Shown in pieces: positions 36,751 through 46,242 of a stretch of 64,000 nt of DNA. Below the pieces are notes generated by a model. It ran no database searches, was not told the origin of the DNA, and worked only from the letters and a program-made list of their open reading frames with translations. How positions within the stretch are numbered: the first letter of the stretch is position 1; each line of letters begins with the position of its first letter. A program made the position numbers and the translations under genes. Location: positions 17,134 to 81,133 of the forward strand of contig PBNJ01000008.1 in the NCBI GenBank assembly GCA_002723075.1, read 5' to 3'. Source of the stretch: Flavobacteriaceae bacterium. GTDB taxonomy: Bacteria > Bacteroidota > Bacteroidia > Flavobacteriales > Flavobacteriaceae.

Positions 36751-37771
36751 TGTCTTTTTGATTTTTTTGGAGTTTGTGAAGCGTTTCGATGTGCTTCGGT
36801 AGATTCTTGAAGTGGACGTAAGATTTGTTGTAGGATAGATAGTCCAGAGCAGGAAAGCCCATCACTTTCTCATCATCTTTTAGGTTACGAAGAACACCAG
36901 TTTTGGCCTGGATTTGAACGCGGTCACCTATTTTTAGGTGACCCGCAACGCCGGCTTGCCCACCAATAACACAATGACTTCCAATCTTGGTAGACCCAGC
37001 AACACCCGATTGAGCTGCAATGACAGTATGAGATCCGATTTCAACATTGTGGGCGATTTGAATCAAATTGTCAAGTTTAACTCCTTTTCGAATGATAGTT
37101 TGACCAAGAGTTGCCCGGTCAATTGTTGTATTTGCCCCGATTTCAACATCATCTTCAATCAAGACTGAACCAGTTTGGGGAACCTTATCATAAGAGCCCT
37201 TGGCAGTGGGACTAAACCCAAAGCCGTCTGAACCAACCACTACGTTGTTGTGAAGAATACAATTGGCACCGATTTCAGATTGTCGTAAAATTTTTGTTCC
37301 AGAAAAAATCGTGGTATTATCGCCAATGACAACATCTGTTTCGATAACCACATGCTCATGGATTTTGACGTTATTTCCAATTTTCACTCCATTTTGGATA
37401 ACTGTAAAAGCCCCAACATAGGAGTTTTTTCCAATGATAGCCGAGGGATCAATTACAGTGTGATTGTGAATGCCGTTGAACTCTTTTGCGGCGCCATTAA
37501 ACTTGTTTAGCATCGTTGTAAAAGAATGATAAGGGTCCGAAACTTTGATAAGAGTAGTATGAATTTCTTTTTCTGGCTGGAAGCTTTCACTAACAAGAGT
37601 AATACTGGCTTTAGTAGAATAAACAAAGGGGGTGTACTTCGGGTTTGCTAAAAAAGCAAGTGATCCCTCTGTTGCTTCTTCAATTTTTGCTAATGTAGAA
37701 ACGCGAGCGTCTTTATTTCCCACTATAGAGCCGTCCAGGATTTCAGCAATCTGAGAAGCAGTGTATTCCAT
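36743..37771 (-). CDS. lpxD: UDP-3-O-(3-hydroxyacyl)glucosamine N-acyltransferase
   Basis: LpxD (342 residues) adds the second hydroxyacyl chain in lipid A synthesis. It has the N-terminal uridine-binding domain (~1-100, with [21 protein letters not shown]) and the hexapeptide beta-helix (~105-300); the catalytic His is in [19 protein letters not shown]. It is the first gene of the lpxD-lpxC/fabZ-lpxA-efp-sucD-fabG-prohibitin run. A perfect -7 element stands 5 bases before the ATG. Confidence 0.95.
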   Translation of the reverse strand: MEYTASQIAEILDGSIVGNKDARVSTLAKIEEATEGSLAFLANPKYTPFVYSTKASITLVSESFQPEKEIHTTLIKVSDPYHSFTTMLNKFNGAAKEFNGIHNHTVIDPSAIIGKNSYVGAFTVIQNGVKIGNNVKIHEHVVIETDVVIGDNTTIFSGTKILRQSEIGANCILHNNVVVGSDGFGFSPTAKGSYDKVPQTGSVLIEDDVEIGANTTIDRATLGQTIIRKGVKLDNLIQIAHNVEIGSHTVIAAQSGVAGSTKIGSHCVIGGQAGVAGHLKIGDRVQIQAKTGVLRNLKDDEKVMGFPALDYLSYNKSYVHFKNLPKHIETLHKLQKNQKDNG

Positions 37772-37776
37772 CGCTG

Positions 37777-37784
37777 CAAAAATA
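37777..37784 (-). promoter_or_regulatory. -7 element for the lpxD run
   Basis: The minus strand reads TATTTTTG (TAnnTTTG) and ends 5 bases before the lpxD ATG, within the 27-base gap behind the HD gene. Confidence 0.5.
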
Positions 37785-37798
37785 ACAAAATTGCAAGA

Positions 37799-39001
37799 CT
37801 ATTTTGGATAACAACAGTAATACTTGGTTACGGCTTTGGTGAGCATTTTTAAATTTGATTCATCTGAACCTGCCAATAACTCTTTGGTAACCCCATTCTT
37901 TTGAATAAGTATAATTGGAGATTGTTCAAAATTGTATGCCATATTTTTCATCTTACCATCAAATACAAAGTAAGTGACCTCCTGAGTGGATATACCCAAC
38001 TTGGCCACCGCAATGTCTTTTTGTTTCTCAATAAAATCAGTGGAGAACGGCACGTTGCTTACTTCGATTTTTGGCAAACGACGATTTAGAACCTTCTCGC
38101 ATAGTGCCGAATACACAGGGTCGTGGTGATCAACCCCTGCTTTTATCATGGCCCATACATCCACATCGTCAATTGCAGCAAAGTGCTTCATCTCGACTTC
38201 AAGTAATGATGAACGTGAAGTTGATAAAAAATACAGTAAATCAGTAGATGCCTGGATGGTGTCCCCATTTTGCAACAGTTCTCTGGCACGCAATATGATG
38301 CGTTTAAGCACTTCCTCTGCCACATAACTCGTTTTGTGAAGATAAACAGACCAATACATCAAGCGTCTTGCGAGTAAAAACTTTTCAATCGAATACATTC
38401 CCTTTTCTTCAACAACCAATTTATCTTGATATACCCTTAACATGGCAATGATCCGGTCGGTACTGATATTGCCTTCTGTAACACCAGAATAGAAACTGTC
38501 TCGCTTTAGGTAATCCAATCGATCCATATCCAATTGAGAAGAAATCAATTGATTGAAAAAAGAGCGCTTGTATTTCCCTTCAAACATTTGGATTGCCAGA
38601 CTGAGTTTTCCATCATATTTGTCATTGAGAATTTTCATCATCGAAAGTGACCAAAATTCATGGGGAACATTCTCGACTAATACCCCTTCGAGGGCATGGG
38701 AAAAAGGACCATGACCCAAATCATGAAGAAGAATGGCAATCATGGCGGCTTCTCGTTCGCTTTCTGAAATGGGAGTTCCTTTTGAAGTTAGGATTTCTAG
38801 GGTTTTATGCATTAGATGCATCGCTCCAAGGGCATGTGCAAAGCGATGATGTGTAGCTCCATTAAAGACATAGTGAGACAAGCCCATCTGCTGGATTCGA
38901 CGGAGTCGCTGAAACACAGGTTCTTGGATGATGGTGGAAATAAACGGTGTGGGAATTGAAATAAAACCGTAAATTGGATCGTTATAATTCTTGAGTCTCA
39001 A
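37799..39001 (-). CDS. HD-domain phosphohydrolase (dGTPase-like superfamily)
   Basis: The 400-residue product has the HD metal motif in order: RFAHALGAMHLMHKTLE near residue 53, LLHDLGHGPFSHALEG near residue 92, then HEFWSLSMMKIL. It opens DPIYGFISIPTPF, which matches the family of HD hydrolases annotated as dNTPase-like or YdhJ-like. The likely reaction is removal of phosphates from (deoxy)nucleotides; the substrate is not known. The start is a TTG at 39001: a stop codon lies two codons upstream and the next ATG is too far inside. Confidence 0.83.
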   Translation of the reverse strand: MRLKNYNDPIYGFISIPTPFISTIIQEPVFQRLRRIQQMGLSHYVFNGATHHRFAHALGAMHLMHKTLEILTSKGTPISESEREAAMIAILLHDLGHGPFSHALEGVLVENVPHEFWSLSMMKILNDKYDGKLSLAIQMFEGKYKRSFFNQLISSQLDMDRLDYLKRDSFYSGVTEGNISTDRIIAMLRVYQDKLVVEEKGMYSIEKFLLARRLMYWSVYLHKTSYVAEEVLKRIILRARELLQNGDTIQASTDLLYFLSTSRSSLLEVEMKHFAAIDDVDVWAMIKAGVDHHDPVYSALCEKVLNRRLPKIEVSNVPFSTDFIEKQKDIAVAKLGISTQEVTYFVFDGKMKNMAYNFEQSPIILIQKNGVTKELLAGSDESNLKMLTKAVTKYYCCYPK

Positions 39002-39016
39002 ACATTAGAATTTAAA

Positions 39017-39024
39017 CAAATATA
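39017..39024 (-). promoter_or_regulatory. -7 element of the HD gene
   Basis: The minus strand reads TATATTTG (TAnnTTTG), 15 bases before the TTG start at 39001, in the 28-base gap shared with the divergent porX gene. Confidence 0.5.
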
Positions 39025-39029
39025 CGAAT

Positions 39030-40577
39030 ATGGAGTCGATACAGGTGTTGTGGGTAGATGATGAAATCAATCGATTACAACCGCACATCCAGTTTTTGGT
39101 AGAAAAAGGATACCAAGTCAGTCCATGCACAAATGGTCCAGACGCATTGGAACTGATCAAAAAACAAGCGTATGACGTTGTTTTTCTCGATGAAAATATG
39201 CCAGGCATGGATGGGTTATCGGTCTTGAGCAAAATCAAGCAAATCTTACCCAACCTTGCGGTTATTATGATTACAAAGAGTGAGGCAGAAACGCTGATGG
39301 AGGAAGCAATTGGTTCAAAAATTGCGGACTATTTAATCAAACCCGTAAATCCCAATCAGATTTTATTGTCTCTGAAAAAAAACTTGGATCACTCGCGTTT
39401 GGTCAATGAGAAAACATCGATGGACTATCAACGTTCATTCCAAGAGATTAATATGGAAATCAGTCGGGCAAATGACTATGCAGAATGGGCTGGAATTTAT
39501 CAAAAGCTCTGCTTTTGGGAATTGGAACTCGATACTTTGGAATCGAATGACTTACAGGAGATTCTCGATTACCAAAAGGCAGAAGCCAATCATCAGTTTT
39601 CCAAGTTTATATCGTCCAATTATGAAGATTTGGTCGGAGGGAATAGCCCCCTAGTCATGTCCCATCAAATGATTGAACAACTGGTATTGAGCAAGATGTC
39701 AGAAGATAAAACAACTCTTTTGATTGTGATCGACAACCTTCGCTATGATCAGTGGCGTGTTTTACAAAAATACCTCTCCCCTTTCTACAAATTGCAAGAA
39801 GAAATGATTTGTAGTAGTATTTTGCCTACTGCAACCCAGTATGCCAGAAATGCATTATTTGCTGGGGAGCTACCGGTTCATATCAAACGATTGTACCCAA
39901 ACTTCTGGAAAGATGACATCGATTCGGGAGGAAAAAATCAACATGAGCAAGAGCTATTGCGTGCACATTTTGCTGCGCTAGAGCAAGATGTATCTTTTAG
40001 TTACCATAAAATCAATCGCCAAGAACAAGGTTTAAAACTTGCTTCCCAATTGCAAAATGAAGCCAATAACGACCTATGTGTTGTCGTTTACAATTTTGTC
40101 GATGTGATATCACATGCCAAAACCGAGATGGAAATCATCAAAGAGCTGGCATCCTCTGACAAGGCATTTCGATCATTAACATCAACGTGGTTTCAGAACT
40201 CTCCTTTGTTAGACATTATCAAACGTGCACAGTCACTAGGATTTACCTTGATGATTACCACAGATCACGGCACCATCAATGTACGTCAACCCTCCAAAAT
40301 TTTGGGGGACCGGGAATCGAGTACCAACATACGATATAAGACAGGAAAACGTCTTGATTCGGAGGATAAAAACCTCTATACGGTATCAAACCCTGAAGAT
40401 ATTGGCTTGCCAAAAATCAACCTGTCCAGCAGCTTTACTTTTGCTACAGAAGATCGGTATTTGATCTATCCATCAAACTACAATCACTTTGTCAACTTTT
40501 ATAAAAACACCTATCAGCACGGCGGGGTATCCCTAGAAGAAATGCTGATTCCTTTTGCGGTGCTTTCCCCCAAGTGA
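39030..40577 (+). CDS. porX: PorX-type response regulator with PglZ phosphatase-like domain
   Basis: The 515-residue product joins a receiver domain (~1-122; acidic pair Asp10/Asp11, phospho-acceptor Asp54 in VFLDENMPG, Lys near 103 in LIKP) to a PglZ/alkaline-phosphatase-like domain (~200-515; LIVIDNLRYDQWRVL and MITTDHGTINVRQPS with metal-ligand Asp/His). This is the PorX layout. PorX, with the kinase PorY, controls type IX secretion genes in Porphyromonas and Flavobacterium, so this organism probably has a type IX system, encoded outside this window. It is divergent from the HD gene. Confidence 0.92.
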   Translation: MESIQVLWVDDEINRLQPHIQFLVEKGYQVSPCTNGPDALELIKKQAYDVVFLDENMPGMDGLSVLSKIKQILPNLAVIMITKSEAETLMEEAIGSKIADYLIKPVNPNQILLSLKKNLDHSRLVNEKTSMDYQRSFQEINMEISRANDYAEWAGIYQKLCFWELELDTLESNDLQEILDYQKAEANHQFSKFISSNYEDLVGGNSPLVMSHQMIEQLVLSKMSEDKTTLLIVIDNLRYDQWRVLQKYLSPFYKLQEEMICSSILPTATQYARNALFAGELPVHIKRLYPNFWKDDIDSGGKNQHEQELLRAHFAALEQDVSFSYHKINRQEQGLKLASQLQNEANNDLCVVVYNFVDVISHAKTEMEIIKELASSDKAFRSLTSTWFQNSPLLDIIKRAQSLGFTLMITTDHGTINVRQPSKILGDRESSTNIRYKTGKRLDSEDKNLYTVSNPEDIGLPKINLSSSFTFATEDRYLIYPSNYNHFVNFYKNTYQHGGVSLEEMLIPFAVLSPK

Positions 40578-40579
40578 TC

Positions 40580-40587
40580 TATTTTTG
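40580..40587 (+). promoter_or_regulatory. -7 element of tsaE
   Basis: TATTTTTG (TAnnTTTG) lies just behind the porX stop and ends 4 bases before the ATG at 40592; the spacer is CACC. A TTG at 40555-40557 is 22 bases upstream. Confidence 0.55.
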
Positions 40588-40591
40588 CACC

Positions 40592-40996
40592 ATGGTACTG
40601 GAATATACTTTGGAAGAGATCGATCGTGTTGCTGAGCAGCTTATCAATTCGTTTACGCATTCCATAATCGCCATGAGCGGTCAAATGGGAAGTGGTAAGA
40701 CCACACTGGTTCAAGCGATCGTTTCCAAATTGGGTAGTGAGGAAAACGTGAGTAGCCCAACCTTTGGACTGGTTCATGAGTACAATATTCCCAATGGAAA
40801 GCTCATCCATATGGATTTATATCGATTGGAAGAGGATAGCGAGTTAGAACAATTGGGGTTTGACGATTATATTTCTAGTGGTAATTTTTGCTTTATCGAA
40901 TGGCCAGAGCTAGCTGCCAATCACATTCAAGGCGGGTGTCACCACTTGAATATAGAATGGGTAAATGATCACAAACGCAAATTGAATTTCAAATGA
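40592..40996 (+). CDS. tsaE: tRNA t6A threonylcarbamoyl transfer ATPase TsaE
   Basis: TsaE (134 residues) is the P-loop ATPase that drives the TsaB-TsaD enzyme in making t6A37 of tRNA. Walker A is GQMGSGKTTLVQAI near residue 31; the family motifs SSPTFGLVHEY and HMDLYRLEEDSELEQLGFDDY follow. I use the ATG at 40592, because the open frame upstream overlaps the porX end and precedes the promoter element. The next gene starts within its last codons. Confidence 0.94.
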   Translation: MVLEYTLEEIDRVAEQLINSFTHSIIAMSGQMGSGKTTLVQAIVSKLGSEENVSSPTFGLVHEYNIPNGKLIHMDLYRLEEDSELEQLGFDDYISSGNFCFIEWPELAANHIQGGCHHLNIEWVNDHKRKLNFK

Positions 40997-41319
40997 GTTT
41001 CTTAAAACGCTTGTCATACTATATCGGTGGATTTTCGGTTGGTATTGTGTTGTTAATTTTCTTTTTGAGTGGTAAAAACACACGTTGTACCTATACGCCT
41101 GATGCGCGAGTGATAAATGATTTTTCCAAAAAAGAATGGGTCTTTAGCACTCCTAAAAATGCCAGCTCTAATCGAAGTCAGTTTTTAAAAGGCGGCGACA
41201 TTATTTTTTCCAAAAGTAGGGTTGGACTTGACAGTTGCAATGTATATCGACTAAGACTCCCCCATGGGGTTTATGATGTTCAGAATTGCGATAGTATTGC
41301 TTATTTCACTGTCCGTTAG
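40993..41319 (+). CDS. DUF4258-like membrane-anchored protein
   Basis: The 108-residue product has one N-terminal membrane helix (~10-26, YYIGGFSVGIVLLIFFL) and a short domain (~33-108) with GGDIIFSKSRVGLDSCNVYRL, which resembles the DUF4258 proteins that follow tsaE in flavobacteria. The C-terminal domain would face the periplasm. The function is unknown. It overlaps tsaE by 4 bases and the convergent proline dehydrogenase gene by 14 bases. Confidence 0.72.
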   Translation: MSFLKRLSYYIGGFSVGIVLLIFFLSGKNTRCTYTPDARVINDFSKKEWVFSTPKNASSNRSQFLKGGDIIFSKSRVGLDSCNVYRLRLPHGVYDVQNCDSIAYFTVR

Positions 41320-42484
41320 CCAAAGCTCTTCGTTTTAATTCTCCTCGTAATCGCATAAGTTCTCTGGTAGTTTGTCCTGCTATGGCCGTATTTTCTTCTG
41401 CTCGCCTAGCGAGATAAGGGATCAATTTATCCATGGGTCCAAAAGGTACAAACTTGACCACGTTGTACCTTTTATCGGCTAGGACAAAACTGATGTAATC
41501 ACTCATGCCGAGCAATTGACTAAACCATATTCGATCGTCGTTTGGTTTAATTTCGTATTGATCCATGAGGTTGATGGCCTGAACCATACTTTCTTCGTTA
41601 TGTGATCCCAATACAACTGCGATGTTGACAAGATGCTTGAAACAATAATCTACTGCAGCGTAATAGCTTTTATCAGTTTCGGATTTGGAGGCGCAAATGG
41701 GACTGAAAAGACCGTGTTTCTGAGCGATTTTCCGCTCTTTCTCCATGTAGGCGCCTCGAACCAGTTTAAGACCAAGATAAAAACCTTCTTTTGTTGCTAT
41801 GTTATGCATCTGCTTGAGGCGACGATTTCCGTCGACCAAATACAATTGTACAGTATTGTATACCACAGCTTTAGAAATATTAAACTCACGCATCAAATCC
41901 ATTACCACTTGGTCGGTTGCGATTTGCATACTGTATTCTTCGGCATCGACTAGCAAAGCAACCCCATGTTGAAGCGCGATTTGGCAACAGCAACGAAATC
42001 GATCAATGATTCTTTTCCAACTGACTTGTTCTTCTGCACTAAGCGAATGTTTCGCATTTATTTTTTGAAATAAATGCTTGTGACCAAACGAGGTAGGCTT
42101 ACAAACGCTAAAGGGGATGTTATTTGTTTTAGCGGCGTGAATGATTAGGTTTTGTACCATCTCACAATTTTTATCAAACTCGCTTTCAGTAGAACTGTCT
42201 TCAATGGCATAATTGAGATAAGAATACACACCGTAGTTAGAAAGGGAAGCAACAGTAGATTCGGACTCTTGAAGTGTTGTTCCAGCATAAAACGGATAAA
42301 ACAGCAAGCGTTGAATGGTTTGAAACCCTGGAAATTTAATATGTCCAAAGCGTTTCATGAGTTGAATACCAAGTTTTGAAATTCTTGGACTTGACATCAA
42401 CCGAAATAAGCGAACCAATTGTTTGAGTTCCTTTGTTGAACGATGCGCAAAAGAAGAAGAATGATTGTTAAAAAAATCACGCAT
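41306..42484 (-). CDS. Proline dehydrogenase
   Basis: The 392-residue product is a monofunctional PRODH barrel: VALLVDAEEYSMQ near residue 180, KLVRGAYMEKERKIA near residue 245 (the conserved LVRGAY), and FGPMDKLIPYLARRAEENTA near the C-terminus. It oxidises proline to pyrroline-5-carboxylate with FAD and passes electrons to the quinone pool. I use the ATG at 42484; another ATG lies 3 codons upstream. The P5C dehydrogenase is not in view. It is divergent from aroB. Confidence 0.92.
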   Translation of the reverse strand: MRDFFNNHSSSFAHRSTKELKQLVRLFRLMSSPRISKLGIQLMKRFGHIKFPGFQTIQRLLFYPFYAGTTLQESESTVASLSNYGVYSYLNYAIEDSSTESEFDKNCEMVQNLIIHAAKTNNIPFSVCKPTSFGHKHLFQKINAKHSLSAEEQVSWKRIIDRFRCCCQIALQHGVALLVDAEEYSMQIATDQVVMDLMREFNISKAVVYNTVQLYLVDGNRRLKQMHNIATKEGFYLGLKLVRGAYMEKERKIAQKHGLFSPICASKSETDKSYYAAVDYCFKHLVNIAVVLGSHNEESMVQAINLMDQYEIKPNDDRIWFSQLLGMSDYISFVLADKRYNVVKFVPFGPMDKLIPYLARRAEENTAIAGQTTRELMRLRGELKRRALANGQ

Positions 42485-42533
42485 ATATATCAAACTGTTT
42501 GTTTTACAACATTTAAAAATAAAACATTTGGGT

Positions 42534-42541
42534 TACTTTTG
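42534..42541 (+). promoter_or_regulatory. -7 element of aroB
   Basis: TACTTTTG (TAnnTTTG) ends 4 bases before the ATG at 42546, again with the spacer CACC. TTTTGCACCATGG is identical at tsaE and aroB. Confidence 0.55.
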
Positions 42542-42545
42542 CACC

Positions 42546-43616
42546 ATGGCCGGAAAAAAGATTGACAAAGCATCCATTAGCACGGTACTCTACACGGAGA
42601 AAGGTTGGAATCGCCTTGACAAAACAGCCGACTCAAACCAGTACACTTCAATCTTTGTGCTTACTGACAGTAACACCAATCGACACTGCTTACCCCTTTT
42701 TGAGAATCACTTTCAGCATCCCTATACCCCAATGACCATGGAAGCTGGTGAAACCCACAAGCATCTCGCGACTTGCGAAGATTTATGGGCTTCATTATCC
42801 GAGCAAGGGGCAGATCGCAATAGCTTGTTGATCAATCTCGGAGGTGGTGTCGTTACTGATTTGGGTGGCTTTGTTGCATCTACTTATAAAAGAGGAATTG
42901 ACTTTATCAATATTCCAACTTCGCTACTTGCCATGGTCGATGCCTCTGTTGGTGGGAAAACTGGTGTGGATTTTCAAGGACTTAAAAATCAAATCGGAAT
43001 CATCAAAGAGCCAGAGTTTGTTGTGATAGATGATGTCTTTTTACAAACGCTACCCCAAAACGAACGCAGAAGTGGATATGCCGAAATGCTCAAGCATGGA
43101 CTCATAGCAGATGCGGATTATTTCTCGTTGTTATCGTCAAACTCTATTGCTAAACATGATCAAATGATGGGTCATATCCGTCACTCTGTCAGCATAAAAA
43201 GCAAAGTGGTTACCGAAGACCCTTTTGAACGAGGTTTGCGTAAAATTCTCAATTACGGGCATACCCTAGGACATGCGATTGAAACTCATTTCCTTGAGCA
43301 TCCAACAAAAAAAATCTTGTTGCATGGTGAGGCCATAGCGATCGGGATGATCATGGAAGCCGAGTTATCATTCCTTACCACAAATTTGACAGCGGAAGAG
43401 CGCGATCTAATCAAAACCGTTTTTTCTTCGATATATGACCCTGTCTCGTTTACCGAAAGCGATATCATTGCAATCAAAGGACTATTAAAGCACGATAAAA
43501 AAAATCAATCAAATCAAGTGCGTTTTGTACTTCTACAAGCCATTGGTAAACCTGTTATTGATTGTCTGGTTCGTGAGGAGGATATCAATGCTGCATTTCA
43601 GTTTTACGCTGACTAG
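42546..43616 (+). CDS. aroB: 3-dehydroquinate synthase
   Basis: AroB (356 residues) turns DAHP into 3-dehydroquinate with NAD and a divalent metal. Motifs: LINLGGGVVTDLGGFVASTYKRGI near residue 97, IPTSLLAMVDASVGGKTGVDF near 125, and the metal ligands in NYGHTLGHAIE near 240 and LLHGEAIAIGM. The ATG at 42546 fits both the promoter and the usual start. Its last 4 bases overlap the convergent ppc gene. Confidence 0.96.
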   Translation: MAGKKIDKASISTVLYTEKGWNRLDKTADSNQYTSIFVLTDSNTNRHCLPLFENHFQHPYTPMTMEAGETHKHLATCEDLWASLSEQGADRNSLLINLGGGVVTDLGGFVASTYKRGIDFINIPTSLLAMVDASVGGKTGVDFQGLKNQIGIIKEPEFVVIDDVFLQTLPQNERRSGYAEMLKHGLIADADYFSLLSSNSIAKHDQMMGHIRHSVSIKSKVVTEDPFERGLRKILNYGHTLGHAIETHFLEHPTKKILLHGEAIAIGMIMEAELSFLTTNLTAEERDLIKTVFSSIYDPVSFTESDIIAIKGLLKHDKKNQSNQVRFVLLQAIGKPVIDCLVREEDINAAFQFYAD

Positions 43617-46174
43617 GCAGAGTTTCGACTGGCATTGATATTTCCAAATAGTGAGCGGGTTACCATTTTTTCAAGGATTTCATCACTCCCCTTTTTATGT
43701 AGTTTACCCAATGCATATTGCTGTATTGTCAATAGTGGCAGCACGATTTTTTCTCGCATCATGATTGATGCTTTTCCAGCCGGCTCGTTTTCCATCAATT
43801 CTGACTGTCCGGTGAGCTTTAACAAGTATTTTTTGGAGCGATGATATTCTGCATAGATTTGATCCCAAAACGCGCCGTATTCCGGATCGTTTTGCATATA
43901 GGCAGTCAGTTTGAAAAACGATTTGGTCAAACTCATCATGGAGTTATACACCAGCGTTCTAAAGAAAGCGTTGTTTCGATACAAATCCAACACCTGATCA
44001 AAGCGTCCTGACTCTTCGAATTTTTCCAATGCCAGACCCACACCATAAAATCCAGGTACGTTTTGCTTTAGCTGACTCCAACTGCCGACAAATGGGATTG
44101 CACGAAGGGCTGAAAAATCCAACGACTTAGATTTCCCTCTTTTGGTTGGACGGCTACCGATATTGGTTTTGGCGTAAAACTTCAAGGTGCTCATATGCTC
44201 CAAATAAGGCAAAAACTTTGGATGAGATTTAAAATCTTGATAGGCCTGATAACTTGTTTCGGCAAGCTCGTCCATGGTTTGACGGTCTTCTACAGACAAC
44301 TCCGATGAGCTGCTGTTAAAAACCCGATTGGCAATTCCTGAACTTAAAAGTTGTTCGAGGTTGTACTGGCAAGAGTTGACCGTCCCAAAATTTGAACTGA
44401 TCGTTTGCCCTTGAACGGTGATTTGAATTTCATCCGATTCGATGCTATCTCCCAAAGAGGCATAAAATTGGTGAGTGTTTCCACCACCACGAGCTGGTGG
44501 TCCACCCCGTCCGTCAAAGAATAAGGCCTTGATTCCATGTTTTCGAGAGATTTCAGTCAGTTCCTCCTTTGCACGGAAAATACTCCAATTCGCCATCAGA
44601 TAACCACCATCTTTTGTTCCATCTGAAAATCCAAGCATAATGGTTTGCTTATCTCCTCTTGTTCGCAAGTGATTTCGATAGGTAGGATTACTATACACGA
44701 TATCCATCACTTTAGGTGCGATACTCAGGTCAGTAATGGTTTCAAAAAGCGGTGCCACATCAACAGTGGGTACTTCCCAATTGCTCAAACGGATCATCGC
44801 AAATACTTCAAATATATTTTGTGCGGTTTGGTTGTTGCTAATGATATAGCGATGGCACCCAAGTTGACCGTTTTTCCTTTGAATCTCTTGCATCGCGCGA
44901 ATCGACCCAAGGGTTTTATTGACGAGTTCGTCGGAAAAACTATCTGGAGATAAGTCTCCTTTGAGTGTGGTTAGAAATTCAATTTTCTCCACTTCATCAA
45001 GTTGTAAATAATCTACCTTCTTGTTGACTACGCCTTGCTTTTGAGCGCCTTTGAGCAAAGTCATAAAAGCTTCGTGATGAACACGCGAATCCTGACGGAT
45101 ATCCAAACTGGCAAAGTGATAACCAAAGGTATTGACCTTATTGAGCAAGGCGTCTACTTCTTTGGCAAACATCCCGTGGTAATCCGACACCAATAGCTGG
45201 TGGATTTGTTGCAAATTGGATGTTAAGTCGGCAAGGGAAATTTCGGGTTGGTCTTTTTTGCTAAAGATGCTGTTATACAATTTAGATTCGATATTCGCAG
45301 CGATACCCTCTACCCCCTTAAACGTAAGTCTTCTGCGTAATTTCCGAATATCACGATAGTAGTTTCGGATCACATTGCTACGCAGTCCCTGAGCTGTTTT
45401 AAGGGTAATATCTGTGGTAACAAACGGATTTCCATCCCGATCGCCTCCTGGCCAAAATCCAAGGTTGATCAAGGGATTTACAAAGTCTTTCCCGTCAAAA
45501 ATATTGTTTTTGATGTATTGATGAATATTACTCACCGAATGATAAAACACATTTTCCAAATACCACATCAGACTTTTTGCCTCATCTAGCGGAGTCGGTT
45601 TTTCTTTCTTAAAGAAAGGAGTTCTACCAAGTTGTGCTAGCAAGATTTTGATTGATGGCAGGTCATTGGCCTTAATGGCAGTTGACAGGTCTGTGATAAT
45701 TCCTAAAACAGAACCGGGATAAAACTGGGTCGGGTGAGCCGTAAGTACAGGGCGAACTCTAAAATTGCTGAGGTAGTCTTTTAGCGATGCTGTTTTTGAT
45801 TTTTCTGTTGCTTCTTCTTTAGAGCTTCTCAGGGTTCCCCTTCCGCTAAAGTTATTGATTTCTGTGAAGGCAGCATCCTCAATGGCATCAAATAATACAA
45901 CCTGTCTTTCGATAAATTGAATCAATCGAAACAAGGTATCGATATTGTCTTTTTCAGAGTTGTTAGGATAGTATTGTTCGAAAAACTCCTCTACAATTTC
46001 AATTGGATTTTTGTTTTGATCAAATCCAAGTGCACAAAATTCCGCAAAGAAAGGCAGAAGCGTAGCGGTTTTAGAAATATGGGAGTATGGAAGTGTAGAA
46101 AATACACTGTTATACAAGTTAAATCTCGAAATGACCTCGTTTTCGAAGCGTTCTAATTTTGTTTTTTGTGCCAT
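43613..46174 (-). CDS. ppc: Phosphoenolpyruvate carboxylase
   Basis: PEPC (853 residues from the ATG at 46174) fixes bicarbonate onto PEP to make oxaloacetate, filling the TCA cycle. The catalytic His is in RPVLTAHPTQ near residue 146; the glycine loop is FFDGRGGPPARGGG. The C-terminus ends NASRNSA, close to the family's RNTG end. An ATG 10 codons upstream lies inside the Lrp terminator hairpin and is unlikely to be the start. In marine heterotrophic flavobacteria PEPC can give notable anaplerotic CO2 uptake. Confidence 0.95.
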   Translation of the reverse strand: MAQKTKLERFENEVISRFNLYNSVFSTLPYSHISKTATLLPFFAEFCALGFDQNKNPIEIVEEFFEQYYPNNSEKDNIDTLFRLIQFIERQVVLFDAIEDAAFTEINNFSGRGTLRSSKEEATEKSKTASLKDYLSNFRVRPVLTAHPTQFYPGSVLGIITDLSTAIKANDLPSIKILLAQLGRTPFFKKEKPTPLDEAKSLMWYLENVFYHSVSNIHQYIKNNIFDGKDFVNPLINLGFWPGGDRDGNPFVTTDITLKTAQGLRSNVIRNYYRDIRKLRRRLTFKGVEGIAANIESKLYNSIFSKKDQPEISLADLTSNLQQIHQLLVSDYHGMFAKEVDALLNKVNTFGYHFASLDIRQDSRVHHEAFMTLLKGAQKQGVVNKKVDYLQLDEVEKIEFLTTLKGDLSPDSFSDELVNKTLGSIRAMQEIQRKNGQLGCHRYIISNNQTAQNIFEVFAMIRLSNWEVPTVDVAPLFETITDLSIAPKVMDIVYSNPTYRNHLRTRGDKQTIMLGFSDGTKDGGYLMANWSIFRAKEELTEISRKHGIKALFFDGRGGPPARGGGNTHQFYASLGDSIESDEIQITVQGQTISSNFGTVNSCQYNLEQLLSSGIANRVFNSSSSELSVEDRQTMDELAETSYQAYQDFKSHPKFLPYLEHMSTLKFYAKTNIGSRPTKRGKSKSLDFSALRAIPFVGSWSQLKQNVPGFYGVGLALEKFEESGRFDQVLDLYRNNAFFRTLVYNSMMSLTKSFFKLTAYMQNDPEYGAFWDQIYAEYHRSKKYLLKLTGQSELMENEPAGKASIMMREKIVLPLLTIQQYALGKLHKKGSDEILEKMVTRSLFGNINASRNSA

Positions 46175-46190
46175 TGAGTAATTGTCATTT

Positions 46191-46222
46191 AAAAAAACCC
46201 TCATACTTGCGGTAAGAGGGTT
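46191..46222 (-). terminator. Intrinsic terminator behind the Lrp/AsnC gene
   Basis: On the minus strand AACCCTC pairs with GAGGGTT (46216-46222 with 46196-46202), with an inner TAC/GTA pair, followed by a run of T to 46191. It starts 20 bases after the regulator's stop and separates it from ppc. Confidence 0.75.
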
Positions 46223-46242
46223 GTATTTGTGTGCTTACCCTT

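Noticed and set aside
42465..42545. N-terminal extension of aroB by 27 codons
   Set aside because: It lies upstream of the -7 element and does not resemble AroB; the start at 42546 fits both.
46175..46204. N-terminal extension of ppc by 10 codons
   Set aside because: The extra ATG is in the loop of the Lrp terminator, and the usual family start fits the ATG at 46174.
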